A DNA stretch of 64,000 nucleotides from Marinibactrum halimedae (GCF_021234875.1 NZ_JAJQVM010000006.1:1-64000), one strand, 5' to 3'. Counted from the first letter of the stretch, positions 19,155-29,196 are shown. Notes: generated from the sequence alone by a model not told the origin. Numbers and translations are program-made.

Positions 19155-19835
19155 ATGACCAGTTCAATCGGTATTTTTGGCAAGCTACCCGCTCATGGCG
19201 ATTTTGTCGACAGAGGCTTAGCGCCTGGATTTTTAACCATTTGGGACGAATGGCTTCAGCGCTGCATTGCCAGCAGTCGCCATCAACTGGATTCTCAATG
19301 GCTGGATTTTTATCTTTATTGCCCTATTTGGCGATTTTCGATTAGCAGCGGAGTCGTAGATTCACAATCGAGAATCGGCATTTTACTTCCCAGCGTCGAC
19401 AGTATTGGCCGGTATTTTCCTTTAACCATTACGCAATTAACGCCCAACCAGCCTAACCCTTATAAAACGCTTATTAGCTACGACAACTGGTTTCGTAATG
19501 CCGAAAATATCGCCGTTAATGCCTTAAATAATGGCGATTCGGTAGACATCGTTCTTAATAACCTGGCAAACCTCAGTGAAAACGACAACATTAAAAAATC
19601 CATGCCCACTAAAGGGTTATCCCCCATGGCAGGGTGCTTTATCAGCCAGACAGAGGATAACAATCACGCAAGCTTAATGAGTGAATTACTTTACCAACAA
19701 CGACAAGCCGTGGCGCCGGCCAATTCATGCTGGTTACAAAACACCCAAGAACAACAAACGCTCTTTGACAGTGAAGGGCTTCCCCCACCGGAAAGCTTTA
19801 CCAAAATGCTAACCGGGCAGTGGGATAAAGGTTAA
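19155..19835 (+). CDS. tagF: T6SS accessory protein TagF
   Basis: Post-translational repressor family (DUF2094/TagF) of the threonine-phosphorylation pathway in Pseudomonas and Agrobacterium. The N-terminus is diagnostic: GIFGKLPAHGDFVDRGL, then WDEWLQ, WLDFYLYCPIWRFSIS and GRYFPLTI. The product is 226 residues and is not fused to a PppA phosphatase domain, unlike the Agrobacterium protein. No separate phosphatase gene is seen. The start lacks a strong ribosome site. It sits downstream of tssM after a hairpin. Confidence 0.92.
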   Translation: MTSSIGIFGKLPAHGDFVDRGLAPGFLTIWDEWLQRCIASSRHQLDSQWLDFYLYCPIWRFSISSGVVDSQSRIGILLPSVDSIGRYFPLTITQLTPNQPNPYKTLISYDNWFRNAENIAVNALNNGDSVDIVLNNLANLSENDNIKKSMPTKGLSPMAGCFISQTEDNNHASLMSELLYQQRQAVAPANSCWLQNTQEQQTLFDSEGLPPPESFTKMLTGQWDKG

Positions 19836-20177
19836 AAACAGAACAGCTTATTGATTATTCAAAAAAGTCAGCAAAGGCGAATTGAAAAATTCAAATTTGA
19901 TAATAAATTAAAGAATAAGCAATAAAAAATTTGGCCTGAATTACTTTAATTTCACAAAAATTAAGGATATGAATGTCAAATGCATGACAGATTCACTAAA
20001 TAGAATCAGTATTAATCACACCACATTGTGCGCCACAGAAAAGACACGTTATACTGCGTTCAATAGTGGATTACACAGAGTCGCTGTTGTGTAAATAATG
20101 CGTTATTGGCACGGGCCAAAAACTGCATCCAATTTTTATCTCACACTCGACTTAAACAAGGACAGTAAGGAATTTAT
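19836..20177 (+). other. Intergenic region tagF-tssA
   Basis: 342 bp without a gene. It holds a candidate promoter (20026-20055) and a small inverted repeat TTACAC (20071-20076) / GTGTAA (20089-20094). An AAGGA site immediately precedes tssA. This suggests the tssA-onward genes can be transcribed separately from fha-tagF. Confidence 0.5.
20026..20055 (+). promoter_or_regulatory. Possible sigma-70 promoter for tssA
   Basis: TTGTGC (3/6 match to -35), an 18-bp spacer and TATACT (5/6 match to -10). The -35 is poor, so this is tentative. Confidence 0.25.
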
Positions 20178-21479
20178 ATGCCTGCTCCGCATGTCATTGA
20201 CATAGAAGCGCTTGTCGCTCCCATTTCCGACGATAATCCTGTTGGCGGCGATATTCGTGAAGACCGATCTCCTGAGGCCCCGTTCTACGGAATTAAAGAT
20301 GCCCGTAACAGCGCTCGTGCCAATGAACGTACCAATATGTTCGATTCTGAAGCCGATATCCTCACCCCATGGCAAGCAGTAGCGGATCAAGCCGACGGCA
20401 TCCTAAAATCCAATTCCAAAGATTTAGAAATCTGCGCTTGGTATGCAGAAGCCCTCGTTCGCTTTGAAGGCGCAGAAGGGTTGCGCGATTGCTTTAAAGT
20501 TATCAGCCAACTGATTGAAAACTACTGGGAAGACCTCTACCCCCTCCCCGATGAGGATGGCATCGAAACAAAAGTTGCGCCTTTAACCGGCCTCAATGGC
20601 GACGGTGGAGAAGGCACCCTGTTAACACCGATTCGCTCCATTTTGATCACCGATCCCTCCGTTACGTCCGCTTTTACTTATTGGGAATATCTGCAAGCCC
20701 GCGATGCCGACAAAATTAAGGACGAGGACGAGAAAAAATCCCGAGAAGAGTCTATCGGTTTTAAACTCGAACAAATTACCAAAGCAGTTTCTGAAACCTC
20801 TGCAGAGTTCTATCTACAGCTGATCGAAACCATTCAAGAAGCCATTGATATTTACAAAGCCTACAACGCCGAACTACGCAAACACTGTGGCGCAGACGCC
20901 CCTCCTAATTCCGCCATCACTAAACTATGTGAAGAACTGTTACGCACCGTGCGATTTGTCAGCAAAGAAATTGTAGAGGCCTATAATTTATTGCACGGAG
21001 AAGCCGACAGTAACGATGATGGCCAAGCCTCTGACGAGACCGGTGCAAGTAGCGGTGACAGCGCCCCAGCAGGCAACCAAAAACGTGCAGCGGCCGGTGT
21101 TGGTGCTCCCATTGAAACCCGAGAGGACGCCCTGAAACAACTGGCCATTATTGCCGACTACTTTAGAACTTACGAACCACACACCCCCATCGCCTCAGGT
21201 ATTGATCGAATTGTAGGCTGGGGCAGAATGACGGTCGCGCAGTTGATGATGGAGCTCCTACCGGATGAAGGTTCTAAGGCACTTTACAGCCAATTAACGG
21301 GAGTTCGCTTGGATGGGACGGACACGCAAAAATACGTAGTCCCTCCAACAAATACGAATACTGCCGCCCCAGCCCCAACCGCCACTACCGAAAATGCAGC
21401 GGAGAGTGAAACGTCTGAGGAGAGTTCAGGATGGGGTAATAGCGGTGGGGAAGCTCAAAACAATAGTTCAGGCTGGTAG
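20178..21479 (+). CDS. tssA: T6SS cap/baseplate-associated protein TssA
   Basis: TssA family protein that primes and caps sheath-tube assembly. The ImpA N-terminal domain is evident from VAPISDDNPVGGDIRED, LEICAWYAEALVRFEG and YWEDLYPLPDEDG. A linker rich in Ser/Asp/Gly (about 280-310) leads to a C-terminal helical segment (TREDALKQLAIIADYFRTYEPHTP, VGWGRMTVAQLMMELLPD). The tail is low-complexity and Trp-containing (SSGWGNSGG, NNSSGW), similar in style to the SWGN segments in the FHA linker. 433 residues. TAAGGA lies 6 bases before the ATG. Confidence 0.93.
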   Translation: MPAPHVIDIEALVAPISDDNPVGGDIREDRSPEAPFYGIKDARNSARANERTNMFDSEADILTPWQAVADQADGILKSNSKDLEICAWYAEALVRFEGAEGLRDCFKVISQLIENYWEDLYPLPDEDGIETKVAPLTGLNGDGGEGTLLTPIRSILITDPSVTSAFTYWEYLQARDADKIKDEDEKKSREESIGFKLEQITKAVSETSAEFYLQLIETIQEAIDIYKAYNAELRKHCGADAPPNSAITKLCEELLRTVRFVSKEIVEAYNLLHGEADSNDDGQASDETGASSGDSAPAGNQKRAAAGVGAPIETREDALKQLAIIADYFRTYEPHTPIASGIDRIVGWGRMTVAQLMMELLPDEGSKALYSQLTGVRLDGTDTQKYVVPPTNTNTAAPAPTATTENAAESETSEESSGWGNSGGEAQNNSSGW

Positions 21480-21827
21480 TTAACCACGAAGTCTTAGAAA
21501 TATTGTTTAAAGAAATCTTTACAGAGAAGAATGCCTTTTCATTACCCTTATTCTTCATAAAAATGGTAACTAGGAAGAACTAAACTGAAACAGTATTTGC
21601 CCAAACTCAGTTTTAAACGGAAGGCACAGCTCAACAAGCCGAGCTAGATTGAAATTTAAACAAACATAACGATTTAGCAGTATAGTAAATAAATTAGTCA
21701 CTTTTGATTTAACTGTCGTTAAAACAGCCATTAACTCAAGAGTACCCTGGACCCGTCTCTCAAGGGTTCATTCAATGATCATTTGTTATAAAACAATGGT
21801 AACAACACAATAGGCAAGGAGTAGACG
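21480..21827 (+). other. Intergenic leader upstream of tssB
   Basis: 348 bp with no gene. A weak inverted repeat GAAGAAT/ATTCTTC (21527-21533 and 21551-21557) and a TATAGT -10-like hexamer at 21681 are the only elements I see; no well-spaced -35 accompanies it. The length suggests a separate promoter or a long leader for the highly expressed sheath genes. Confidence 0.4.
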
Positions 21828-22340
21828 ATGTCCGAAAGCATCCATAACAAACTAAAGCGCGTCAGGAAGCCTCGCGTCCACATCACTTATGACGTTGAAA
21901 CCAACGGCGCAGAAGTGAAGAAAGAGTTACCTTTCGTGGTGGGCGTCATGGGTGATTATTCGGGCGATAATACCGATGCCAAGCGCCCACTCAAAGAACG
22001 TAAATTCGTTCAAATTGACCGCGATAACTTCAACGACGCCATGGGGAAAATCAACCCGAAGCTTGGCCTACAAGTGGAAAACACGTTGGCCGGTGATGGC
22101 TCAAAAATGGCGGTTGATCTCGACTTTAAAAACATGGATGACTTCTCTCCAGAAGCCGTTGTTTCTCAAGTCGAGCCGCTGCAAAAACTATTGGATGCTC
22201 GCAACAAGTTACGCGACCTTCTCAGCAAGGCAGACCGTTCTGAAGATTTGGAAAATGTCCTTGAAGAGATTTTGAAAAACGCTGACGAAGTGGCGAGCAT
22301 TTCCAGTGAATTGAATGGTTCAGAAGAGCAAGGAGAATAA
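21828..22340 (+). CDS. tssB: T6SS contractile sheath small subunit TssB (VipA)
   Basis: Small sheath subunit that pairs with TssC. The 170 residues carry the family signature: [47 protein letters not shown] and a [13 protein letters not shown] block, followed by a C-terminal helix that intertwines with TssC. AAGGAG precedes the ATG. tssC starts 4 bases after its stop, so the two are translationally linked, as expected for equimolar partners. Confidence 0.97.
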   Translation: MSESIHNKLKRVRKPRVHITYDVETNGAEVKKELPFVVGVMGDYSGDNTDAKRPLKERKFVQIDRDNFNDAMGKINPKLGLQVENTLAGDGSKMAVDLDFKNMDDFSPEAVVSQVEPLQKLLDARNKLRDLLSKADRSEDLENVLEEILKNADEVASISSELNGSEEQGE

Positions 22341-22344
22341 CGGG

Positions 22345-23832
22345 ATGTCTACAGAAGAAGCCCAAAGCGCATCCGCAGAAGCCGAAGAACAGTCGGCGAG
22401 CCTGTTAGATCAGGCCATTGCATCCACCAAGCAAACCGACAGCAACGACGTTAAGGACTTGCTGGCCAACCTAACCGAGCAAGCGTTAGCCGGTACCGTG
22501 GTATGGGACAAAAACTTGACCCAAACCATCAACAAAGCGGTCAACGCCATTGATCAGGCGATGTCCAAGCAATTGACAGCGATTCTGCATGACGAGAAAT
22601 TCCAGAAATTGGAAGGCTCTTGGCGTGGGTTAAATCACTTGGTGAAAAACAGCGAAACGGGCACCACCCTGAAAATTCGCATGATGAATATCACCAAACG
22701 TGAGCTGTTTAAAGATTTGGATAAAGCGGTAGAGTTTGACCAAAGCCAAACCTTCAAAAAAATCTACGAAGAAGAATTTGGTACTGCCGGTGGTGAACCT
22801 TACGGCGCCATGATTGGTGATTTTGAATTCGGTAACCACCCTGAAGATATCGACCTGCTTACCCATATGTCGAACGTGGCTGCCGCCGGTTTCTGTCCGT
22901 TTATTTCTGCGGCAGGTTCACAAATGTTCGGTTTCGATGACTTTACCGAACTGTCTAAACCTCGCGATCTCGCCGGTATTTTTGACACTCAAGAATACAT
23001 CAAATGGCGCAGTTTCCGTGAGAGTGAGGACTCTCGCTTTGTCACGCTTGTTATGCCGCGAGTACTATCTCGTATGCCTTATGGCGCAAATTCTAAGCCC
23101 ATCGAAGCATTCAACTTCGAAGAGTTTGAATTGGACGAATCCGGCATGGCTAAAGCCGTTGATCACCACGATTACACTTGGATGAATGCCGCTTACGTTA
23201 TGGGGACAACCATGACCCAAGCGTTCTCTGAAAACTCTTGGTGTACAGCCATTCGTGGTGCCGAAGGTGGTGGTAAAGTCATGGGCTTACCAAGCCACTT
23301 ATTCAAAAGTGACGACGGTGACACCGACCAAAAATGCCCAACCGAAATCGGTATTACCGACCGTCGTGAAGCAGAGCTCAGTAACTCTGGCTTCCTACCG
23401 CTGTGTCACTACAAAAATACGGACTACTCCGTTTTCTTCGGTGCACAAACCACTCAAGACCCGAAAGAGTACGACGATCCAGACGCGACTGCGAACGCCT
23501 CCATCTCAGCTCGTTTGCCTTACTTAATGGCCACCTCTCGTATTGCCCATTACCTCAAAGTGATGGCACGCGATAAAGTGGGTTCATTTATGGAAGCGAA
23601 CGATTGTGAGCGTTGGTTGAATAAATGGATCAAGCAGTACACCAACTCTAACCCAGACGCCAGCCCAGAAATGAAAGCCAAATACCCATTGGCCGAGGCA
23701 CGCGTGGAAGTGAAGGAAATCCCAGGTCGCCCTGGCTCCTACAGTGCAGTGGCCTACCTAAAACCATGGTTGCAAATGGAAGAATTAACCACTTCTATGC
23801 GTATGGTGGCCAACATTCCTACGCCAGGCTAA
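22345..23832 (+). CDS. tssC: T6SS contractile sheath large subunit TssC (VipB)
   Basis: Principal large sheath subunit. I start it at ATG 22345 (MSTEEAQ...), with AAGGAG about 10 bases upstream inside the tssB end; an in-frame ATG at 22315 lies inside tssB and is unlikely. The 495 residues include an N-terminal helix [12 protein letters not shown] of the type bound by ClpV, then [65 protein letters not shown] and the C-terminal [18 protein letters not shown]. It is full-length and canonical, and is followed by a strong terminator. Confidence 0.97.
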   Translation: MSTEEAQSASAEAEEQSASLLDQAIASTKQTDSNDVKDLLANLTEQALAGTVVWDKNLTQTINKAVNAIDQAMSKQLTAILHDEKFQKLEGSWRGLNHLVKNSETGTTLKIRMMNITKRELFKDLDKAVEFDQSQTFKKIYEEEFGTAGGEPYGAMIGDFEFGNHPEDIDLLTHMSNVAAAGFCPFISAAGSQMFGFDDFTELSKPRDLAGIFDTQEYIKWRSFRESEDSRFVTLVMPRVLSRMPYGANSKPIEAFNFEEFELDESGMAKAVDHHDYTWMNAAYVMGTTMTQAFSENSWCTAIRGAEGGGKVMGLPSHLFKSDDGDTDQKCPTEIGITDRREAELSNSGFLPLCHYKNTDYSVFFGAQTTQDPKEYDDPDATANASISARLPYLMATSRIAHYLKVMARDKVGSFMEANDCERWLNKWIKQYTNSNPDASPEMKAKYPLAEARVEVKEIPGRPGSYSAVAYLKPWLQMEELTTSMRMVANIPTPG

Positions 23833-23870
23833 TGCGCTAGGTTGAAAAAACCTATTGAGCTGGTAAAACC

Positions 23871-23907
23871 ACCCTCTGTAACGCACGGTGTTACAGAGGG
23901 TTTTGTT
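23871..23907 (+). terminator. Strong Rho-independent terminator after tssC
   Basis: ACCCTCTGTAAC (23871-23882), loop of 7, GTTACAGAGGGT (23890-23901), then TTTTGTT. The 12-bp perfect stem and U-tract are typical. It lies 38 bases after the tssC stop and 130 bases before the next gene, so it probably reduces transcription from tssBC into tssC2-tssE-tssF-tssG. Confidence 0.85.
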
Positions 23908-24036
23908 AAAAACTACACCAACCACCCACAACTGTGTTTTACAACACACGCGCTGCAACCTTGTTGCACACTTCGATTGGTTTTCACACTGCGATTGAAG
24001 AAATACCCTGCGGCGGTTCGGTAAGGGAAGATATCC

Positions 24037-25764
24037 GTGTCCGACACAACAAATCACCCTCCACACCCTAAGAAGCCCTCGGCAACAACGCCAACCGACG
24101 ATACGTCCGCGACCCCATCGCCTCTTTCCGAAGACGCCCTTGTTCCCTCTGTGGACGACTTACCAGGGGATGACTTATCTCTGGATGCACCGTCTCTGGA
24201 TAATCTGTCTTTGGATGACTTAGTTGAAGACTTTGACAATCATCAGGGCTTAGCCCCCATGTCAGTATCCATAGGCAGATTAGGTGGCACAGAGCAAGAA
24301 GACCTCGAAGAAGACACCGAGCTTAGCCCTGAAGAGCTAAAACGCTTACAACAACTGAAAGAAATCTCAGACCAATTAAAGATTATTGCGGGTATCTCTA
24401 GCGCGTTGGGCACCCGAGACAAACCCATCGCCAACTTTGCCATTTTAATCGCCGAGCTGGATGGTCTGATTGGCGACCAATTAGATGCCATTTTGCATCA
24501 CACAAAATTCCAAGCGCTTGAATCGGCATGGCGTGGTGTTTATAAACTCATCGAAGCTGCCCCCATCAACGCCAACATTAAAATTAAGTGTTTAGACGCC
24601 AGCTGGCGAGAAGTAACGCGCGATATTGAACGTGCCGCCGACTTTGATCAATCGGCGTTATTTGACCTGTTTTACAACCGAGAATTTGGCATCGCCGGTG
24701 GAGAACCCATGGGCGTCGTCTTGGGTGATTACCATATTTGTCATCGCCCACTGCCAGATTATCCATACGATGATGTCTCCACCCTAAAAGGCATTGCTCA
24801 AGTCGCTGCAGCGGCTTTTTGTCCCTTTATTTGCAGCGTTCGACCCGAATTTTTTGGCTTAAATAACTTCGAAGAAATCAGCAATAACATCAATTTTCAA
24901 GAAGCCTTTCGCCAAAAAGAATACACTCGCTGGCACAGTTTACGTGAATTAGAAGACAGCCGATTTATTGGCTTGTGCTTACCGCAAGTACTGCTCAGAG
25001 AGCCCTACCGACAAGACAACAATCGAAGCGGGCACCTTGTTTATGATGAGATCGTGTCTGGTCGAGATAACCAAAAATTATTATGGGGCAATGCCGCCTT
25101 TGCGCTGGGCTCGGTTTTAATACGCGAGTTTGCCGAAACCGGCTGGTTTGCCCACATTCGCGGCGTGCCTCGTGACCACCACGGCGGCGGCCTCGTTACC
25201 CAATTTCCAGCACTGCATCAAACGGTCGATCATAGCCCGTTGGTGCCCAAAATTATTACGCCAGTGTTAATCAGCGACATGCTGGAACGTGAACTCAGTG
25301 AAATTGGCTTAATTTGCCTATGCCAATGCTACGACACCGCCATGGTGGCTTTCCGCTCCGTCCCCTCTATCCAGCTACCCAAACGCTTTGCCCACAAGGG
25401 GGCCACTGCCAATGCCCGCCTCAGTGCAATGTTGCAACAAATACTGTGCGCCTCACGCTTTGCTCAATACATCAAAGTCATGACCCGCGATAAAGTTGGT
25501 TCATACACCAGTGCCGCCGATTGCCGCCGCATGTTACAAAGCTGGCTCAACGAATACGCCACCGGCCGAGACGACCTTGGGTGGGAAATGTTAGCGAGAT
25601 ACCCTCTGCGTGAAGCTCGAGTCGAAGTCTCTGAAGATCGACGCAGCCCAGGCAGTTACCAAAGCGTGATTTATTTAAAGCCCCATTACATTGTCGATCA
25701 CTTAGTGTCTGAGCTGAAGCTGACCACCACACTTGCTCAAGCCGCCGTTGGCACAGGAGGATAA
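24037..25764 (+). CDS. Second TssC-like sheath subunit (ImpD/TssC40 type)
   Basis: Paralogue of TssC, 575 residues. About 115 N-terminal residues are an acidic, Leu/Asp/Ser-rich extension (DLSLDAPSLDNLSLDD) that replaces the TssC N-terminal helix. The rest aligns with TssC throughout: FQALESAWRGVYKLIE, GGEPMGVVLGDYHI, AAAAFCPFICSV, LEDSRFIGLCLP, YIKVMTRDKVGSY, GSYQSVIYLKPHYI. It has no TssB partner of its own. Two adjacent TssC-type genes are known in the Rhizobium imp and Agrobacterium loci (impC/impD; TssC41/TssC40), so this copy may be the ImpD type. The GTG start follows AAGGGAAG. tssE begins 2 bases after its stop. Confidence 0.9.
   Translation: MSDTTNHPPHPKKPSATTPTDDTSATPSPLSEDALVPSVDDLPGDDLSLDAPSLDNLSLDDLVEDFDNHQGLAPMSVSIGRLGGTEQEDLEEDTELSPEELKRLQQLKEISDQLKIIAGISSALGTRDKPIANFAILIAELDGLIGDQLDAILHHTKFQALESAWRGVYKLIEAAPINANIKIKCLDASWREVTRDIERAADFDQSALFDLFYNREFGIAGGEPMGVVLGDYHICHRPLPDYPYDDVSTLKGIAQVAAAAFCPFICSVRPEFFGLNNFEEISNNINFQEAFRQKEYTRWHSLRELEDSRFIGLCLPQVLLREPYRQDNNRSGHLVYDEIVSGRDNQKLLWGNAAFALGSVLIREFAETGWFAHIRGVPRDHHGGGLVTQFPALHQTVDHSPLVPKIITPVLISDMLERELSEIGLICLCQCYDTAMVAFRSVPSIQLPKRFAHKGATANARLSAMLQQILCASRFAQYIKVMTRDKVGSYTSAADCRRMLQSWLNEYATGRDDLGWEMLARYPLREARVEVSEDRRSPGSYQSVIYLKPHYIVDHLVSELKLTTTLAQAAVGTGG
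24181..24225 (+). repeat. 15-bp diverged repeats in the second tssC
   Basis: Three 15-bp units at 24181, 24196 and 24211 encode LDAPS, LDNLS and LDDLV; the preceding 12 bases (DDLS) look like a partial unit. They build the acidic N-terminal extension absent from canonical TssC. Confidence 0.7.
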
Positions 25765-25766
25765 CG

Positions 25767-26246
25767 ATGAAACTCAGTGAAAAGCGGCTACTTGCCCCCG
25801 TATTGGATCGACTGATCGATACCAGCGATATTGCCGATAACGCACAACCTCATAAGCTTTTACGACAAATTCGAGAAAGCGTTCGTCGTGATTTAGAGCA
25901 TTTACTCAATACACGCTATAAATGCTTATCACACCCCGAAGGGTTAACACATCTGGACACCGCCATCACTGAGTTTGGCTTGCCAGATTTATCGACCGTC
26001 AACCTCACCGCCTCCACCAGTCGTGAGCGTTTTTGTCGAGACATTGAAGACTGCATTTTAACGTTCGAACCCCGTATTAAAACGGTCAAAGTCATCAGTG
26101 AAGGAAAACCAGACCCGGAAGACCCCGTCATTCGCTTTCGAGTGGAAGCCGTCTTACATATTAATCCGGCAGCGGAAGTGATCATATTTGACTCCTCACT
26201 GAACCCCGTTACTCAAAATGTTTCCGTATCAGAGGTAGGCGCATGA
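25767..26246 (+). CDS. tssE: T6SS baseplate protein TssE (gp25-like)
   Basis: Gp25-like baseplate subunit that nucleates sheath polymerisation. 159 residues. Recognisable blocks are LLAPVLDRLID, IRESVRRDLEHLLNTR, FGLPDLSTVN, DCILTFEPRIKTVKV and RVEAVLHINP. A strong AGGAGG lies before the ATG. Its last codons overlap the tssF start by 4 bases (ATGA). Confidence 0.94.
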   Translation: MKLSEKRLLAPVLDRLIDTSDIADNAQPHKLLRQIRESVRRDLEHLLNTRYKCLSHPEGLTHLDTAITEFGLPDLSTVNLTASTSRERFCRDIEDCILTFEPRIKTVKVISEGKPDPEDPVIRFRVEAVLHINPAAEVIIFDSSLNPVTQNVSVSEVGA

Positions 26247-28072
26247 GTGATTCCCTGCTACATCATTACGAAAACGAGCTGGCGTTTATTCAACAAACCG
26301 CCGCCGAATTCGCAAAAAAACACCCTGCAGCGGCCTCACGCCTGCAATTAAATGAAGACACCATCGAAGATCCATTGGTTGAACGGCTTATTTCAGGTTT
26401 TGCCTACCTAAACGCCCGCATTCAACACAAATTAACCGATGGCTTTCCTGAACTCACCGACGCCGTACTCGATACCGTCTACCCGCATTACCTGCGCCCA
26501 ATTCCCTCCATGGCACTGGTGTCGTTTGAACCTGACCCACAATTGGACAAACCCGAACACGTACCCAAAGGCACACTGTTAGAAAGCGACGTGTTTAATG
26601 GCGAGAAATGCCGATTCACCACCTGCTACGACACCGATATTTTACCGTTGAAAGTGCATGAAGCTGAGCTGATGGCCAGACCCTTCATTGCGCCCGGTTC
26701 CAATGATGTACCCGGTGCCGCCGCCGTTTTAAAAATTCGGTTAAAGGCGTTATCCCCGGATGTGTGTATTGGTGAGTTTGGCTTAAAAACACTGCGATTA
26801 TTTTTGAAAGGGCAAAGCCAGTTTGTTTATCCCACTTACGATTTGCTGCTAACAAAAACTCTGAAAGTGGTTTTTGCTCCCTCTGATGACGCCGAGCACC
26901 CTTCCTTCGCTGGGCCAGAACTACTCTCTCAAGTAGGATTAAATGCGGAAGACAGTTTATTGCCCTACCCGCTGCAATCGTTCACCGGTTATCGATTGCT
27001 GACCGAATTTTTCGCCTTTCCAGAAAAATTTCACTTTATTGATATTAATGGGCTGGATATTCATGTCGATGAAAGTTACGGCGATGAATTGTGCCTTTAT
27101 TTGTACTTAAAAGATTCCAATACCGAACTGGAGCATCAAATTACCGCGCAATCCTTTGCGCTGGGCTGCACGCCTGTTGTGAATTTATTTGAGCAAGACA
27201 GCGACCCTATAGCGCTCAGTCATCATCAGTACCAATACCCGGTTATTGCTGATTCACGACGACGTAATCAAATGGAAGTCTACAGCGTGGACAAGGTAAC
27301 CGCCCACGCGTCCGACGGCTCCAGCACAGAATATCTGCCATTTTATGGGGTAAACCATGCAATGGCAGGAAAAGAAAGCGCGTATTGGTTTTCTCAGCGT
27401 GAACCGGTAGTAGAGGGCGAGCACAATAATGAAATGGCCACTGAGGTCAATCTTTCGCTGGTGGATTTAAATTTCAATCCTCATTTGCAGAAAGACCAAA
27501 CGCTGGCCTTAAAACTCACCTGTTCAAATCGTAATTTGGCGAAGAAACTGCCTACCGGTAATAATCAGCCCTATCTAACCCCAGTAGAAGGTGACCTCAC
27601 CGTAGAGCGTATTGCCTGTTTAGTCTCTCCCACCGCAGCCATTCGCCCTCCCATGCGTGAACGCAGTTATTGGCGACTGATCTCTCATTTAAATTTAAAT
27701 CATTTATCCTTAGGCAATACACCAGGTTCCAGTGATGCTTTAAAAGAAATCTTAAGACTTTACGATTTTAAAGACTCCGCCAGTACACGAAAAATGATTC
27801 AAGCTGTTTTGGGGTTAAAAACCAAGTCCATTACCTCCCCGATACAGGTCGATGGCAGCATTGTGATGTGCCGAGGCACAGAAGTAGAATTTGAACTAGA
27901 CCCAATTTTACTGTCCGGCACGAGCCCATTGCTGTTTGCCAGTGTTTTGGAAAAATTCTGTGGGCTTTATTGCTCAATTAATTCATTCACCAAAGTCACC
28001 GCTAAAATTCACGGTAAAGACGGAGTATTGAAAAGATGGCCACCCAGAGCCGGCGAAAAAGCGCTGCTTTAA
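26243..28072 (+). CDS. tssF: T6SS baseplate protein TssF
   Basis: Baseplate wedge subunit (VasA/ImpG family) forming a 2:1 complex with TssG. The 609 residues begin LLHHYENELAFIQQTAAEFAKKHP and continue with DPLVERLISGFAYLNARIQHKL and LTDAVLDTVYPHYLRPIPSMA, all hallmarks of the family N-terminus. The central EFFAFPEKFHFIDI and the C-terminal FCRGTEV-like MCRGTEVEFELD and FASVLEKFCGLYCSINSF blocks are present. It overlaps tssE by 4 bases and tssG by 37 bases, so the three are translationally coupled. Confidence 0.96.
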   Translation: MSDSLLHHYENELAFIQQTAAEFAKKHPAAASRLQLNEDTIEDPLVERLISGFAYLNARIQHKLTDGFPELTDAVLDTVYPHYLRPIPSMALVSFEPDPQLDKPEHVPKGTLLESDVFNGEKCRFTTCYDTDILPLKVHEAELMARPFIAPGSNDVPGAAAVLKIRLKALSPDVCIGEFGLKTLRLFLKGQSQFVYPTYDLLLTKTLKVVFAPSDDAEHPSFAGPELLSQVGLNAEDSLLPYPLQSFTGYRLLTEFFAFPEKFHFIDINGLDIHVDESYGDELCLYLYLKDSNTELEHQITAQSFALGCTPVVNLFEQDSDPIALSHHQYQYPVIADSRRRNQMEVYSVDKVTAHASDGSSTEYLPFYGVNHAMAGKESAYWFSQREPVVEGEHNNEMATEVNLSLVDLNFNPHLQKDQTLALKLTCSNRNLAKKLPTGNNQPYLTPVEGDLTVERIACLVSPTAAIRPPMRERSYWRLISHLNLNHLSLGNTPGSSDALKEILRLYDFKDSASTRKMIQAVLGLKTKSITSPIQVDGSIVMCRGTEVEFELDPILLSGTSPLLFASVLEKFCGLYCSINSFTKVTAKIHGKDGVLKRWPPRAGEKALL

Positions 28073-29196
28073 TCGATCAATTAGTTGACACTCCGTATCA
28101 GTTTGAGTTTTTTCAAGCGGTACGCTTGCTTGAGCGTGCCGCCGCGCTCGCACCCGATTACGATGGCTTCGCCTCAGCCCCACCGGGCGGGCGAGCCCGT
28201 GCCGGTGATGAGGCCATTCGGTTTCGCAATGTTAACCGCCTCGCGTTCAACAATTCCGATATCAGTGATATCAAGGCGGTCAGTACGGTCGATTTCGGCG
28301 ACCAAGAAGGCCCTGAACAACGTTGGCAAGTTGACAGCTCTATTCTCGGTTTAACCGGTAGCCATGGTGTCATGCCTTACTATTTAAGTGAGCAAGTCAT
28401 CCGCGAGTTGAAACAAAAGAATCCGTCCCTCAAAGAATTTTTGGATATTTTTGAACACCGCACGTTGTCACTGTTTTACGAAGCATGGCACAAGTATCAA
28501 CTTCCGGTGAATTACGAACGTAATAAACAGCTCAGTAAACGCCGCCCGGACTCTTTCACACACCTATTTCTGTCTTTAATTGGACTCGGGTTTGACGAGC
28601 TTTCTTCACGAATGCGAGTGAGAGACGAAGCACTTATTGGGACTGCCGCTATTTTTGCCCGTGGTGCGGTTACCGAAGAAGGCATACGTCAACTCATGAA
28701 ACACCACTTTGATTTGGACGTTACCGTTAAACAGTTTGTGGGTAGTTGGCAAGAACTACCGCCCGATATTCTCACACGATTGCCAGGTGAAGACGTACCC
28801 GCAGGACAAAATAATTGCCTTGGCCTTAATGCCATTATCGGCTCTCATTCTTTCCAAGCCCAAGGAAAATTTGCCGTGATTGTCGAGCCACTGCCCATTG
28901 AACGCTACATGGAGTTGTCCCCCGGCAGTCGTAAACTAGAATCCATTAAATCGTTACTGGACTTCGCCACTGGCAATGAATTTGAATTTGAAATTGAAGT
29001 GAGCCTAAGTTCAGCAAGTGTTCCCCCCGTGCAACTGGAAGATGAAGCTGAGCCCATGCTGGGCTGGAATACCCATTTGGATTACAAGACAGATTCAACA
29101 GCGGTCACCATTGTTAAACTGCCCCAAGACATTTGTGCACCCGATGAAGGGCTACCTGTAATCACAGAACCTTCGCTGTCGCCCCAACTGGGATAA
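28036..29196 (+). CDS. tssG: T6SS baseplate protein TssG
   Basis: Baseplate wedge subunit (VasB/ImpH family). 386 residues starting inside the tssF end. Diagnostic segments are PYQFEFFQAVRLLER, AIRFRNVNRLAF, LTGSHGVMPYYLSE, FLDIFEHRTLSLFYEAWHKYQ and GRKLESIKSL-like PGSRKLESIKSLLDFATG. Usual family length is about 330-360, so this copy is slightly long, mainly through an acidic C-terminal tail. Confidence 0.95.
   Translation: MATQSRRKSAALIDQLVDTPYQFEFFQAVRLLERAAALAPDYDGFASAPPGGRARAGDEAIRFRNVNRLAFNNSDISDIKAVSTVDFGDQEGPEQRWQVDSSILGLTGSHGVMPYYLSEQVIRELKQKNPSLKEFLDIFEHRTLSLFYEAWHKYQLPVNYERNKQLSKRRPDSFTHLFLSLIGLGFDELSSRMRVRDEALIGTAAIFARGAVTEEGIRQLMKHHFDLDVTVKQFVGSWQELPPDILTRLPGEDVPAGQNNCLGLNAIIGSHSFQAQGKFAVIVEPLPIERYMELSPGSRKLESIKSLLDFATGNEFEFEIEVSLSSASVPPVQLEDEAEPMLGWNTHLDYKTDSTAVTIVKLPQDICAPDEGLPVITEPSLSPQLG

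Noticed and set aside
20106-20127. TTGGCACGGGCCAA as a possible sigma-54 promoter or operator before tssA
   Set aside because: No GC element occurs at the required -12 distance; the inverted symmetry is short and imperfect.
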